Positions 29,295 to 38,365 are shown, counted from the first letter of the stretch. The stretch: DNA of 64,000 nt from Flavobacterium sp. LC2016-01 (GCF_009711135.1 NZ_WMIC01000006.1:248001-312000), one strand, 5' to 3'. The notes: generated from the letters alone by a model not told the origin. A program made the numbers and translations.

Positions 29295-29582
29295 ATGCTC
29301 AAGATTTTTAAAGTTACTGCCATTTTAGAAGGAATTTCATATTTAGTATTATTCACCAATATGCTTTTTATAAAAACCAATAATCCTGAACTTTATCATA
29401 CTTTACTTCGTCCGCTGGGAATGACACATGGTGTTTTATTTATCGGATACATTATTCTTGCTTTTTTATTGAAAAAGTCAATGAATTGGGATTTAAAAAC
29501 GTTCGGAATCATTTTGATTGCTTCTCTTATTCCGTTTGGAACATTTTATATTGAGAAAAAATATTTAGAAAATAATGCATAA
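29295..29582 (+). CDS. DUF3817 membrane protein
   Basis: The 95-residue product has three hydrophobic segments (about residues 10-27, 44-62 and 70-86) and the DUF3817 pattern: AILEGISYLVL near the N-terminus and RPLGMTHGVLFIGYIIL in the middle. The family is of unknown function and commonly 90-110 residues. The last 8 bases overlap the MscS gene, so the two are translationally coupled. A TAATTTTG -7-like box lies at 29259-29266. Confidence 0.85.
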   Translation: MLKIFKVTAILEGISYLVLFTNMLFIKTNNPELYHTLLRPLGMTHGVLFIGYIILAFLLKKSMNWDLKTFGIILIASLIPFGTFYIEKKYLENNA

Positions 29583-30831
29583 GCTTTTGGATAAAATATT
29601 TAATTTCTTATATCCGATTTTTAGAGATTGGGGAATGAGCCGCAACGTTGCGTCTTATACCAGTCTTATTTTTAATATTGCCATTTTAGTAGCTTTAGCT
29701 TATGTGATTTATTATATCGCCAAATTTATTTTAGTGACCTTGACTGCTGTTTTCGCGCAACGTACTAAAACTAAATTTGACGATTATTTAATTCAGAATA
29801 AGACAACAAGATATACCGCTTATTTAATTCCGTTTTTCTTTATTTATAAGGCTGTTCCAGTTATTTTAGATAAATACGATTACTGGGAATCTATCTTCGG
29901 AAAAATAGTTGGCGTTTATATTGTATTGTTAGGATTATGGATTGTCCGTACGATTTTTAATTCGCTTCGAGATTATTTAAAGCAAAAACCAGAATACAGC
30001 GATAAACCTATCGACAGTTTTGTTCAGGTTATTATGATTGTGCTCTGGATTTTTGGTGTTGCACTTATTATTTCGACTTTATTCGGAATAAAAAAAGGCG
30101 AACTGCTGACCATTTTAGGAACGCTTTCGGCAATTATTATCTTGATTTTTAGAGATACAATTCTTGGATTTGTTTCGAGTGTTCAGGTTGCGATTAATGA
30201 TATGGTCCGAATTGGCGATTGGATTACGATGGATAAATTTGGTGCCGACGGAGATGTAATCGAAATCAATTTAACGACCGTAAAAGTTCGAAATTTTGAT
30301 AATACGATAACGACAATTCCAACTTACGCATTAAGTTCAGATTCGTTCCAGAACTGGCGTGGTATGCAAAAATCAGCCGGACGCCGAATCAAAAGACATG
30401 TTTTGATAAAAAGCAGTACGATCAGATTCTTAAATGATGAAGATCTGGCCCAAATGAAAAAAGTCCAGCTGATTTCTTCTTATATAGATACACGACAAGC
30501 TGAAATTGAAAAGTACAATGATCTTCGAGGAGTTGATAAAACACTTGCTCTTAACGGTCGAAATATGACCAATTTAGGTTTGTTCAGAAAGTATATCATG
30601 CAATATCTTATAACGCATCCAGGACTGAATAAAGATATGCATATTATGTGTCGTCAGCTGCAATCAACAGCGCATGGTGTTCCTCTAGAAATTTATGCTT
30701 TTTCAAGTGATAAACGCTGGGCAAATTACGAATATATCATGTCTGATATTTTTGACCATGTTATGGCTTCTGTAGAATATTTTAATCTTGAAATATTTGA
30801 ATTACCGTCTACGATTGGACGTTTGGAATAA
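29575..30831 (+). CDS. MscS-family mechanosensitive ion channel
   Basis: The 418-residue inner-membrane protein has hydrophobic segments at about residues 25-50, 75-95, 105-125, 150-172 and 178-200, the last containing the pore-type ILTILGTLSAIIILIFRDTILGF helix (read as LLTILGTL...). The beta domain follows (VRIGDWITMDKFGADGDV, NLTTVKVRNFDNT) with the typical cytoplasmic C-terminal vestibule. It should open under membrane tension to relieve hypo-osmotic stress. It overlaps the DUF3817 gene by 8 bases. Confidence 0.9.
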   Translation: MHKLLDKIFNFLYPIFRDWGMSRNVASYTSLIFNIAILVALAYVIYYIAKFILVTLTAVFAQRTKTKFDDYLIQNKTTRYTAYLIPFFFIYKAVPVILDKYDYWESIFGKIVGVYIVLLGLWIVRTIFNSLRDYLKQKPEYSDKPIDSFVQVIMIVLWIFGVALIISTLFGIKKGELLTILGTLSAIIILIFRDTILGFVSSVQVAINDMVRIGDWITMDKFGADGDVIEINLTTVKVRNFDNTITTIPTYALSSDSFQNWRGMQKSAGRRIKRHVLIKSSTIRFLNDEDLAQMKKVQLISSYIDTRQAEIEKYNDLRGVDKTLALNGRNMTNLGLFRKYIMQYLITHPGLNKDMHIMCRQLQSTAHGVPLEIYAFSSDKRWANYEYIMSDIFDHVMASVEYFNLEIFELPSTIGRLE

Positions 30832-30837
30832 GTTTTA

Positions 30838-30967
30838 TTTAACCGCAAAGAGCGCAATCCCGATAGCTATCGGGAACGCAAGGTTTGCAAAGTTTTTTAC
30901 ATAAAGCTTTGCGAACCTTGCGTTTTTATGTAGCCAATCATACAAAACCTTGCGTTCTTTGCGGTTA
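30838..30967. repeat. Large inverted repeat with embedded palindrome (family H)
   Basis: TTAACCGCAAAGA at 30838-30850 is complementary to TCTTTGCGGTTAA at about 30955-30967, and internal GCAAGGTTTGCAAAG / CTTTGCGAACCTTGC arms form a second stem. An 18-bp perfect palindrome TCCCGATAGCTATCGGGA (30858-30875) is inserted in the left arm. A further CTGAAAC word of family E follows at about 30979. Confidence 0.8.
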
Positions 30968-31004
30968 AGTCAACGTTAAACCTGAAACTTGAAACAAATA
31001 AAAA

Positions 31005-31433
31005 CTATTTCCCAACCTCTTCAAAAACAAACTTCGGTTCCTTATAATTTAATGTTCCCTGAATAAAACAAGGAAGATTCATGTAAGTTCCTACTACACC
31101 GTTTCCTAAAATTAGTTTTTTGTCTTTTTTCAGCAAAGCTATTGGGATTCTCTTCCAGCTTCCTCCATTGGAAATATAATGAAAATCGCCTGTAAGGGTA
31201 TTTCCTTTAATATCTCCCCTTACATCGCCCGAATCTTTTCCAAGCTGATGATAAAGTATCTCGTAACGGCCGTAAAAACGTTTATCATTGATTTTGATGG
31301 TCAAAATAGCAGTGTCTTTTTGATTTACGGCGCGATAAACGATTTTTTGATAATCATTTTTGTTTTCTTTTGAATTACAAGAAATAACAGAAATCATAAT
31401 TACAAGAAGAAAAAGGAAGGAGTTTTTATTCAT
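31005..31433 (-). CDS. Small lipoprotein of unknown function
   Basis: The 142-residue protein starts MNKNSFLFLLVIMISVISCNS, with a lipobox ending at Cys19, so it is a lipoprotein. The mature part contains repeated beta-type motifs (ILTIKINDKRFYGRYEI, TLTGDFHYISNGGSW) suggestive of a small barrel. No family is recognised. It is convergent with the MscS gene across the family H repeat. Confidence 0.75.
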   Translation of the reverse strand: MNKNSFLFLLVIMISVISCNSKENKNDYQKIVYRAVNQKDTAILTIKINDKRFYGRYEILYHQLGKDSGDVRGDIKGNTLTGDFHYISNGGSWKRIPIALLKKDKKLILGNGVVGTYMNLPCFIQGTLNYKEPKFVFEEVGK

Positions 31434-31559
31434 AATAAATTTTTAAAACTAAATAAGTGATAAAACTACATTTAAACATTTTAAATTAAATTTTGTTAAC
31501 TAACTTATGTTTTAAATTAGTTTTTGCATTGTAATTTTTTCTAAATTTAAAGAAAAAAC

Positions 31560-31967
31560 ATGGCAGACAGAGATAATTTTTTAAGAGAATTTAGAGGTGA
31601 AACTTTAGGAACTGTCAGTGCTCAGTCTTCGGCAGATGAATTGTTTCAAAATCAAACCATCAGACCCATTTTAAAACTGCAAAATGATTTGTTTATTGCC
31701 GTTTTCATAAATTACGTCAATAAAAACAAAGCCGATTTTTACTCCTATTCCGTCGAAAAGAAACTTCAGACGATAGAAAATTCCATTCAAAAAGACATTA
31801 AATTCCGAAATTCTTTAAAAGGAATTGTGATGGCACTTTTTACGATTGAAGAATATGAAACCTATATTCAGAATTCATCAAGTTTAAACAAACGAATGAT
31901 GAATTTATTGATTGATCGATTGAAAAGCCAAGTGCAGTTGTTTGAAGTGGAATCTGATTTGAAATAG
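31560..31967 (+). CDS. Small conserved cytoplasmic protein of unknown function
   Basis: The 135-residue protein is helical and charged, with no signal peptide. It begins MADRDNFLREFRGETLGTVSAQ and has LKLQNDLFIAVFINYVNKNK and FRNSLKGIVMALFTIEEYE. I recognise no domain. It lies 9 bases before the next unknown gene on the same strand and probably shares its transcript. Confidence 0.65.
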   Translation: MADRDNFLREFRGETLGTVSAQSSADELFQNQTIRPILKLQNDLFIAVFINYVNKNKADFYSYSVEKKLQTIENSIQKDIKFRNSLKGIVMALFTIEEYETYIQNSSSLNKRMMNLLIDRLKSQVQLFEVESDLK

Positions 31968-31976
31968 ATTATCTAA

Positions 31977-32444
31977 ATGAAAATAGAAATTGTAGAAAAT
32001 AGGGAACAAAGCCTATTTGTTTATAATGATGATGAATTGTTGTTTCACTCTACAATAAAGTTTAATTGGCTTAGAAAGAATTTGGTTAAAATTTTTGATT
32101 CTAGTGATAAGCTTATTTTTGAACTCCAATGCTATGAGGCTCCTTTCAAAACTTCAAAGTATAAAATTTTATTTCAGGATTTTAATATCAAAGAAATTAC
32201 AGAAGAATATATTTGTTTTGATGAAGATAAAACTTTGACAAATCAAAAAAGTGATTTCTTATCTTTTAATCAAAATTGTTTCTATACTTATAAAGAAAAT
32301 AAAGTAGCTGAAACAAAACAAAAGTTGTGGAATTCACCTCAAAAAATAATTTTGAATATCAATGAAAAAGATATGAACTTATTAAAGTTTATTATAATTC
32401 ATGTTTTGTCAACAAAAACGGGATATAATTCTAATTCCGATTAA
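31977..32444 (+). CDS. Unknown protein
   Basis: The 155-residue protein is acidic and mixed alpha/beta by eye, with repeated short beta-type stretches (SLFVYNDDELLFHS, KLIFELQCYEAPF) and no signal or membrane segment. I do not recognise it. It is 9 bases after one unknown gene and 17 before the Crp/Fnr regulator, so it may be in their operon. Confidence 0.6.
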   Translation: MKIEIVENREQSLFVYNDDELLFHSTIKFNWLRKNLVKIFDSSDKLIFELQCYEAPFKTSKYKILFQDFNIKEITEEYICFDEDKTLTNQKSDFLSFNQNCFYTYKENKVAETKQKLWNSPQKIILNINEKDMNLLKFIIIHVLSTKTGYNSNSD

Positions 32445-32461
32445 TATTTTATTTAAAAAAA

Positions 32462-33037
32462 ATGTTCGACCAATTCCGAAATAAATTCCCTTTAACCGAT
32501 GAAAAATGGTTAGAATACACAGACTATTTCAATCGTATTGAAGTTCCTGCAAAAACGATTCTATTAGAGGAAGGAGAAATTTCTAAAAAGCTTTTTATAA
32601 TTGAAAAAGGCTGTGTGAGAGTTTGGTTCAATAATAACGGAAAAGATTTAACGACACAATTTTTTTTCGAAAATCAAAGTGTCGCTTCCATTGAAAGTTT
32701 CATGAAAAAATCGCCTAGTCCGGTTGTGGTAGAAACAATCGAACCTTCTGTTTTATGGTGGATTCATAAAAATGATCTGGATACGATTTTAGAAGAAATA
32801 AAAGAAATTCCAGCACTTAGAGACGGGTTGATTAATATGCTTTTTCAAAGAACATTTGATTATATGAAATATTTTGTTTCTTTTATAAAAGACTCTCCTA
32901 CTCAACGTTATCTTGGTTTAATTGAAGAAAGACCTCAAATTATTCAGCGTGTTCCTCAGCATTACATTGCTTCTTATCTTGGCGTAACCACAGTTCATTT
33001 AAGCCGAATCAAAAGTAAATTGGCACACAAAAAATAA
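32462..33037 (+). CDS. Crp/Fnr-family transcriptional regulator
   Basis: The 191-residue protein has an N-terminal cNMP-type sensor barrel (about 20-120, with AKTILLEEGEISKKLFIIEKG) and a C-terminal helix-turn-helix (about 160-190, HYIASYLGVTTVHLSRIK). There are no cysteines clustered as in Fnr, so it is not an Fe-S sensor; the ligand is unknown. It is immediately upstream of an oxidoreductase gene that has a GATAAC-N4-GTTATC palindrome in its promoter region, a good operator candidate. Confidence 0.85.
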   Translation: MFDQFRNKFPLTDEKWLEYTDYFNRIEVPAKTILLEEGEISKKLFIIEKGCVRVWFNNNGKDLTTQFFFENQSVASIESFMKKSPSPVVVETIEPSVLWWIHKNDLDTILEEIKEIPALRDGLINMLFQRTFDYMKYFVSFIKDSPTQRYLGLIEERPQIIQRVPQHYIASYLGVTTVHLSRIKSKLAHKK

Positions 33038-33049
33038 TCATTTTGTATT

Positions 33050-33065
33050 TGATAACAAATGTTAT
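33050..33065. promoter_or_regulatory. Palindromic operator candidate (GATAAC-N4-GTTATC)
   Basis: GATAAC (33050-33055) and GTTATC (33060-33065) are separated by AAAT. It lies between the Crp/Fnr gene and the oxidoreductase gene, centred near position -43 of a start predicted from the -7 box at 33087-33094, a typical activator position. Confidence 0.5.
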
Positions 33066-33086
33066 CGTCTGCCCATAAACGGCTTT

Positions 33087-33094
33087 TTAATTTT
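33087..33094 (+). promoter_or_regulatory. Candidate -7 box (TAATTTTG) of the oxidoreductase gene
   Basis: TAATTTTG matches TAnnTTTG and is 22 bases before the ATG at 33116. There is no good TTG upstream, as expected if an activator is needed. Confidence 0.45.
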
Positions 33095-33115
33095 GCTTCA
33101 TAAAATTTAATAATT

Positions 33116-34087
33116 ATGAAAGCAGCAGTAGTTTATAGAAAAGGCGAATTGCCTAAATATGCAGAATTTCCAGAGCCAATTGCAACAAACGAAAACGAGG
33201 TTTTAATTTCAGTTAAAGCCGTTGCGATTACAAATTTGGATAAAGGAATTGCGAGCGGAGAACATTATTCTTCGGAAAATGAAAATCAAAACGGAACCAT
33301 AATTGGCAGTGACGCCATTGGTTTGCTGGAAAATGGAACCCGAGTTTACGCCCGTGGTATTTCAGGAACAATTGCGGAAAAAGCTTTAGTTGAGAAAAGC
33401 AGAATGGTCACATTGCCTGATGGAATTGATGATGCAACAGCTGCAGCGATGCCAAATGCAGTTGCAGGATCTGCAATGGCGCTTCGTTTTAGAGCCGGAA
33501 TTAAACCTGGCGAAACGGTTTTAATCAACGGAGCAACTGGTTTTACAGGCCAAATGGCAATTCAGATTGCGAAGCATTATGGAGCAAAGAAAATAATCGT
33601 TACTGGCAGAAATGAAAAAACACTTCAAAGTCTTTTAGAATTAGGCGCCGATGAAATTGTTTCTTTAAAACAAGATGACGGAAGTCTTATTTCACAATTG
33701 AAAGACATTCATCAAAATACACCCATTGATATTGTTTTGGATTATTTGTGGGGACATTCCGCAGAACTTATTCTTTCTGTTTTAAAAGGAAATGGAAATT
33801 TTACACATAAAACACGATATGTTTCTGTAGGTTCAATGTCTGGGGATCTTATTCAATTGTCGGCACAAATTTTAAGAAGCGTTGATCTTCAATTGTCCGG
33901 TTCGGGTCTAGGAAGCTGGACAAGAGAGGAAGTGAAATTATTATTTTCAGAAATTCTTCCTGAAATGTTTCTTTTGGCTTCTCAGAAAAAATTAAAAGTA
34001 AATATTGAAAAAGTCAATTTAGCCAACATTGAAAAAATGTGGAATGCTGAAGTTTCTGATGGTAAAAGATTGGTCGTAGTTATTTAA
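33116..34087 (+). CDS. Zinc-independent quinone oxidoreductase (MDR family)
   Basis: The 323-residue protein has a GroES-like N-terminus (PEPIATNENEVLISVKAVAITNLDK) and a Rossmann NADPH site INGATGFTGQMAIQIAKHYGAKK near residue 140, in the arrangement of medium-chain dehydrogenases of the quinone oxidoreductase type. The zinc ligands of alcohol dehydrogenases are not evident. Its substrate is unknown. It is probably controlled by the adjacent Crp/Fnr regulator. Confidence 0.85.
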   Translation: MKAAVVYRKGELPKYAEFPEPIATNENEVLISVKAVAITNLDKGIASGEHYSSENENQNGTIIGSDAIGLLENGTRVYARGISGTIAEKALVEKSRMVTLPDGIDDATAAAMPNAVAGSAMALRFRAGIKPGETVLINGATGFTGQMAIQIAKHYGAKKIIVTGRNEKTLQSLLELGADEIVSLKQDDGSLISQLKDIHQNTPIDIVLDYLWGHSAELILSVLKGNGNFTHKTRYVSVGSMSGDLIQLSAQILRSVDLQLSGSGLGSWTREEVKLLFSEILPEMFLLASQKKLKVNIEKVNLANIEKMWNAEVSDGKRLVVVI

Positions 34088-34397
34088 AAATAATTTAAAC
34101 GCGGACAAAACGGATTGCTAAAGCAAAACGCGGATAAAGCGGATTATTTTTGTATCAATTATCCACGCTGTTTGTCATTTAGAGGAACTAGAAATCTCCG
34201 CGAGAAACTCTACAAAGATTAGAAATATTCCATACGGAGCTACTTGTGGAGATTTCTAGTTCCTCGAAATGACAAGATTATGTTTAATTCTTGTGTTTTA
34301 TTTATCTTTTAAATTTATTCAAAATGTATAAAAGAAAAAAGGTTTGATGAGAAATAAATCTGATCAAACCTTTTTTCTTTTAAAATAGTTGCAAATT
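34088..34397. repeat. Repeat-filled spacer: family G inverted repeat and CGCGGA words
   Basis: AACGCGGA/AAACGGATT words occur at 34098-34145. A 30-base inverted repeat follows: arms 34172-34201 (starting TTGTCATTT) and 34246-34275 (ending AAATGACAA) match at 28 of 30 positions around a 44-base loop. The spacer ends in a terminator (34335-34378). No gene was found. Confidence 0.8.
34335..34378. terminator. Bidirectional terminator
   Basis: AAAAAAGGTTTGAT pairs with ATCAAACCTTTTTT around a loop of about 14 bases, between the convergent oxidoreductase and DUF885 genes. Confidence 0.8.
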
Positions 34398-36140
34398 TTA
34401 CTCTTCAGAAAGCATCAATTCTTTAATATATTTAACCGGAGCGCTTCCAAAACTTAGGAATTTCTCATGAAATTGTTTCAGATTGAATTTATCGCCTTCT
34501 TTCTTCTTAAGTTCTTCTCTTAAATTGTAAATCTCCGTATATCCTGTAAAATATGAACATAATTGAACTTGAGATAAAGTTACGCGCTTCCACTTCCCTT
34601 CTGCTTCTGCCTGTTGCTGAAAAGCTTCTCTGGTAAGTAATATCATCGCATCTTCTTTTGACATGTTTTTAGTATGAACGCTGTTGTCTAAAATAGTGTT
34701 GCAAGTTGTTCTTAAATTCCATTTATAATACATCAACCACATTTCATCCGAATTTTTATAACCGCTTTCCAGCATCATTTTTTCTGCATAAACCGCCCAG
34801 CCTTCGACCATTGCGCCATTTCCTAAAATAGATTTGATGATGCTTGGCGACTGATTGCTGTAAATTAATTGTGTATAATGACCCGGAATTGCTTCGTGGA
34901 TATTTAAAATCTGAAGAATGTAATCGTTGTATTCGCGCAAGTAACTTTCTGCATTTTCAGCCGTCCATCCCGACATGCTTCCAACGTTATAATAAGTATT
35001 TGCATTTTTGTCGTAAGGACCAGGAGCCGAAATTGAAGCGCCCGCTACGCCAGCCATATAGGCAGGTTCTTTACGAACAACTAAAGGTTTAGAGGGATCG
35101 ATATACAACAAATTTTTAGCTTTTACATAAGCAGTAAGTTCAGGAATTTGTTTCTCAATTTCCGACTGGAATTTCTCCGGAGTCGTGTGTTGTAATGAGA
35201 TTTTATCAATTACTTGTTTGATCAAATCCAGTTTATCAGCAGGTTTTGGTGCGTTTCCGTTGTATTTTTTCCATAATTTATCTGCAATGACAAACATTTT
35301 ATCATGCAGATCATTTTTATGATCAACGGCAATTTTATAGATTTCATCAGCAGTATAACTTGACTGAATGTCAAAGTTGAATTTCTTTGCGTATAAAGCT
35401 GCGCCTAATCTAAAGGAACGCGGTGTTTTATTAGGCAAATTTTTCAGCCATTCCGCATAATCTTTTATAGCTTTAACAGAAACCTTTGCTTTGTCCTGAA
35501 TTTCTTTTTTCTCTGCTTCCGTAAGTTTGCTTTTGCTTAACGCGTTATTTAATTCACCTTCAAAAACAGCAGAACCGCCAATGTTTTGGGCAATAGCAAG
35601 ATCAGTATGTTCAATTGTCGGGTTTTTGATATTCTTTTTTGCAGCTTCATAATAAGCCGGAATAGTATTCATTTTGATGTTAAAAGCACGAAGACGAACT
35701 TCTAAAGAATCGTATTTTCCGTTTAAAATTTCTGCAAAAGAACCACAAACATTATATTCTGAAGGATCCCATTCAGATGCTTTTAATTCTTTTATGCTAA
35801 AAATAGTTCCTTCCAGCTGATTTTTAATCATTTGAAAATCGGTCTTATTATTATCAGACAAACTTTCGATATCATATTTTTTTAAAGAATCTAATTGTGC
35901 ATTTGCAAAATCAAGTTCTATTTTACTTTGTTTAGCATCTGGAACAAGCAAAAGACTGTCATATTTATGAAAACCAACTCCAGAAGCCCAGTCTGGATAA
36001 ATCTTCCATAAATTATCAACAAAATTACCTTTATATTGGTCAAATTTTTCATCTAAAGCTTTATCGACAGTTGCCTTGGCACTTTTATTACAAGAAAAAA
36101 GCAACGAAGCAGCAAAAATAGAAACAAAGAGTTTTTTCAT
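34398..36140 (-). CDS. DUF885 lipoprotein, probable zinc peptidase
   Basis: The 580-residue protein begins MKKLFVSIFAASLLFSCNK, with a lipobox at Cys17. The DUF885 zinc site is visible in NIHEAIPGHYTQ (HExxxGH) near residue 405, followed by GWAVYAEKMMLESGY with the third ligand Glu. DUF885 proteins are related to gluzincin-type carboxypeptidases. It is a membrane-anchored periplasmic enzyme by inference. It is monocistronic; the 247-base spacer upstream holds family I repeats. Confidence 0.85.
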   Translation of the reverse strand: MKKLFVSIFAASLLFSCNKSAKATVDKALDEKFDQYKGNFVDNLWKIYPDWASGVGFHKYDSLLLVPDAKQSKIELDFANAQLDSLKKYDIESLSDNNKTDFQMIKNQLEGTIFSIKELKASEWDPSEYNVCGSFAEILNGKYDSLEVRLRAFNIKMNTIPAYYEAAKKNIKNPTIEHTDLAIAQNIGGSAVFEGELNNALSKSKLTEAEKKEIQDKAKVSVKAIKDYAEWLKNLPNKTPRSFRLGAALYAKKFNFDIQSSYTADEIYKIAVDHKNDLHDKMFVIADKLWKKYNGNAPKPADKLDLIKQVIDKISLQHTTPEKFQSEIEKQIPELTAYVKAKNLLYIDPSKPLVVRKEPAYMAGVAGASISAPGPYDKNANTYYNVGSMSGWTAENAESYLREYNDYILQILNIHEAIPGHYTQLIYSNQSPSIIKSILGNGAMVEGWAVYAEKMMLESGYKNSDEMWLMYYKWNLRTTCNTILDNSVHTKNMSKEDAMILLTREAFQQQAEAEGKWKRVTLSQVQLCSYFTGYTEIYNLREELKKKEGDKFNLKQFHEKFLSFGSAPVKYIKELMLSEE

Positions 36141-36235
36141 AATTTGGTTTTTTATTCGATTTAAAGATAGAAAAAATGTTCTTTCTTCAAAACAGTAAGT
36201 CTTTGTGTAGTTATTTACTTCATTATAAATTGTTT

Positions 36236-36370
36236 AACACATAGAATCATAGATTTTGTAAACTTATAAAAGGCGTTTCACTTTTATTAACAAACATAGC
36301 TATGTGTTAGAAACTAAGTTTCTTTTTTATTTTCTTATTCACATCTAAATCCTATGTTTCTATGTGTTGA
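36236..36370. repeat. Family I repeats (AACACATAG / CTATGTGTT)
   Basis: AACACATAGAATCATAGATTT (split at 36236-36256) has inverted partners CTATGTGTT at about 36300-36308 and ATGTTTCTATGTGTT at about 36354-36368. The result is a possible hairpin between the E1 and DUF885 genes. Confidence 0.65.
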
Positions 36371-36388
36371 ATAATTGTACTCAAAGGA

Positions 36389-38365
36389 TTAATATTTCAA
36401 TAAATCGAAAAGAACTTCTTCAAAGCGATTTTTTGCTAAAAACTGATCTTCCAAAGCTTTTGTAAACGGAATCGGCGAATCTAAACTGGCCACTCTTTTT
36501 ACGGGACCGTCAAGATATTCAAAACATTGTTCCATGATTAAAGCTGAAATATCGCTTGCAATACCACCAAACATAGTATCTTCCTGATAAATAATGACTT
36601 TTCCTGTCTTTTTAACCGATGCAAAAATAGTCTCAGTATCTAAAGGCATCAATGTTCTTAAATCAATTAAATCGGCATCAATTTGCGGATTACTGGCCAA
36701 GGTTTCTAATGCCCAGTGAACAGTTGCTCCAAACGCAATAATGGTAACACTATTTCCTTCTTTTAAAACGGCTGCTTTTCCTAACGGAATGGTATAATAA
36801 TCTGTCGGAACATCTTGATAAATACTGCGATACAATTGTTTATGCTCAAAAAATAGAACCGGATTTGGATCATTGATAGAAGTATTCAGCAATCCTTTTG
36901 CATCATAAGGAAATGCTGGGTAAACTACTTTTAATCCTGGAGTTTTGGTAAACCAAGCTTCATTTGTCTGTGAATGGAAAGGTCCCGCCTGAGTACCGCC
37001 GCCGCAAGGCATACGAACCACAACATCGGCCTTTTCGCCCCAGCGATAATGTGATTTTGCCAATAAATTCACGATTGGATTAAAACCTGTCGATACAAAA
37101 TCAGCAAATTGCATTTCTACAATCGCTTTATATCCGTTGATTGATAATCCCATTCCGGCTGAAACTACTGCGCTTTCACAAATTGGCGTATTGCGTACTC
37201 GATCCTTCCCAAAAGCATCAACAAAACCTTCTGTAATTTTGAAAGCACCGCCATATTCAGCAATATCCTGGCCCATAATGACTAAGTTTTTATTGCGCCA
37301 CATTGATTGCTCTAAACCATTTCGGATAGCATCGATAAAGCGAATATTTTTTACTTCTTCACCATGAGTATATTCTTCATATTCAAAATCTTTATAAACA
37401 TCATCTAATTCTCCGCTGTAAGTTGGAACAATCTCAGGTTCTGCATTTGCAATGGCTAAATTTTCGTCAATTTCTTGTTTGATTTCATTGTGAAGCTCTG
37501 CGTCATATTCGGCTGTTAAAATTCCTTTTTCAGTCAAATAATTACGATAATTTGTCACAGGATCTTTAGCTGCCCATTCGTCCATTAATTCCTGCGGAAC
37601 ATATTTTGTCCCACTCGCCTCTTCATGCCCGCGCATTCTGAACGTTTTAAATTCCAATAATACTGGATGCGGATCACGCTGCATTTGTTCTTTTAATTCA
37701 GCAAGTTTATTGTAAACTTCAAGTATGTTATTTCCGTCAATAATATGGCTTTTAATGCCGTATCCAATGCCCTTATCAGCAAGATTTTCGCATAAATATT
37801 GTTCGTTTGTTGGTGTCGAAAGTCCGTAACCGTTGTTTTCAATAACAAACATTACAGGCAATTTCCAGACTGCGGCAATATTCAGCGCTTCATGAAAATC
37901 GCCTTCGCTGGTTGCGCCTTCTCCAGTAAAAACCGCAGTTACTTTTTTGTTATTCTGAAGTTTATTGGCTAATGCGATTCCGTCTGCGATACCTAATTGC
38001 GGACCGAGATGCGAAATCATTCCGATTATCTTATATTCTTGCGTTCCAAAGTGAAAACTGCGGTCTCTTCCTTTAGTAAAACCGTTCGCTTTTCCCTGCC
38101 ATTGCGAGAATAAACGGTGAAGCGGAATATTTCTGGTGGTAAAAACGCCCAGGTTTCGGTGCATTGGCAGTACATATTCAGATTCGTCTAAAACAGCTGT
38201 AACACCTACTGCAATAGCTTCCTGTCCTATTCCAGAGAACCATTTTGAAACTTTTCCCTGACGAATCAGGATCAGCATTTTTTCTTCGATTAATCGAGGT
38301 TTTAGAATTTTTTTATATAAATCAAGTAATTGAGCGTCGGTCAGATTTTGTCTGTAAAAGATCAT
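36389..38365 (-). CDS. Fused E1 alpha-beta subunit of a 2-oxoacid dehydrogenase complex
   Basis: The 658-residue ThDP enzyme is an alpha-beta fusion. The alpha half (about 1-330) has GEGATSEGDFHEALNIAAVW to VIENNGYGLSTP, the GDG-type ThDP/Mg motif, and the RGHEEASG loop. The beta half (about 345-658) has EYGGAFKITEGF, MPCGGGTQAGPFHSQTNEAWF and a transketolase C-terminal domain. It decarboxylates a 2-oxoacid for transfer to an E2 lipoyl protein; branched-chain 2-oxoacids are the likely substrate, but pyruvate cannot be excluded. No E2 or E3 gene is adjacent. The promoter has a CAAATATA -7 box (38389-38396, minus strand). Confidence 0.88.
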   Translation of the reverse strand: MIFYRQNLTDAQLLDLYKKILKPRLIEEKMLILIRQGKVSKWFSGIGQEAIAVGVTAVLDESEYVLPMHRNLGVFTTRNIPLHRLFSQWQGKANGFTKGRDRSFHFGTQEYKIIGMISHLGPQLGIADGIALANKLQNNKKVTAVFTGEGATSEGDFHEALNIAAVWKLPVMFVIENNGYGLSTPTNEQYLCENLADKGIGYGIKSHIIDGNNILEVYNKLAELKEQMQRDPHPVLLEFKTFRMRGHEEASGTKYVPQELMDEWAAKDPVTNYRNYLTEKGILTAEYDAELHNEIKQEIDENLAIANAEPEIVPTYSGELDDVYKDFEYEEYTHGEEVKNIRFIDAIRNGLEQSMWRNKNLVIMGQDIAEYGGAFKITEGFVDAFGKDRVRNTPICESAVVSAGMGLSINGYKAIVEMQFADFVSTGFNPIVNLLAKSHYRWGEKADVVVRMPCGGGTQAGPFHSQTNEAWFTKTPGLKVVYPAFPYDAKGLLNTSINDPNPVLFFEHKQLYRSIYQDVPTDYYTIPLGKAAVLKEGNSVTIIAFGATVHWALETLASNPQIDADLIDLRTLMPLDTETIFASVKKTGKVIIYQEDTMFGGIASDISALIMEQCFEYLDGPVKRVASLDSPIPFTKALEDQFLAKNRFEEVLFDLLKY

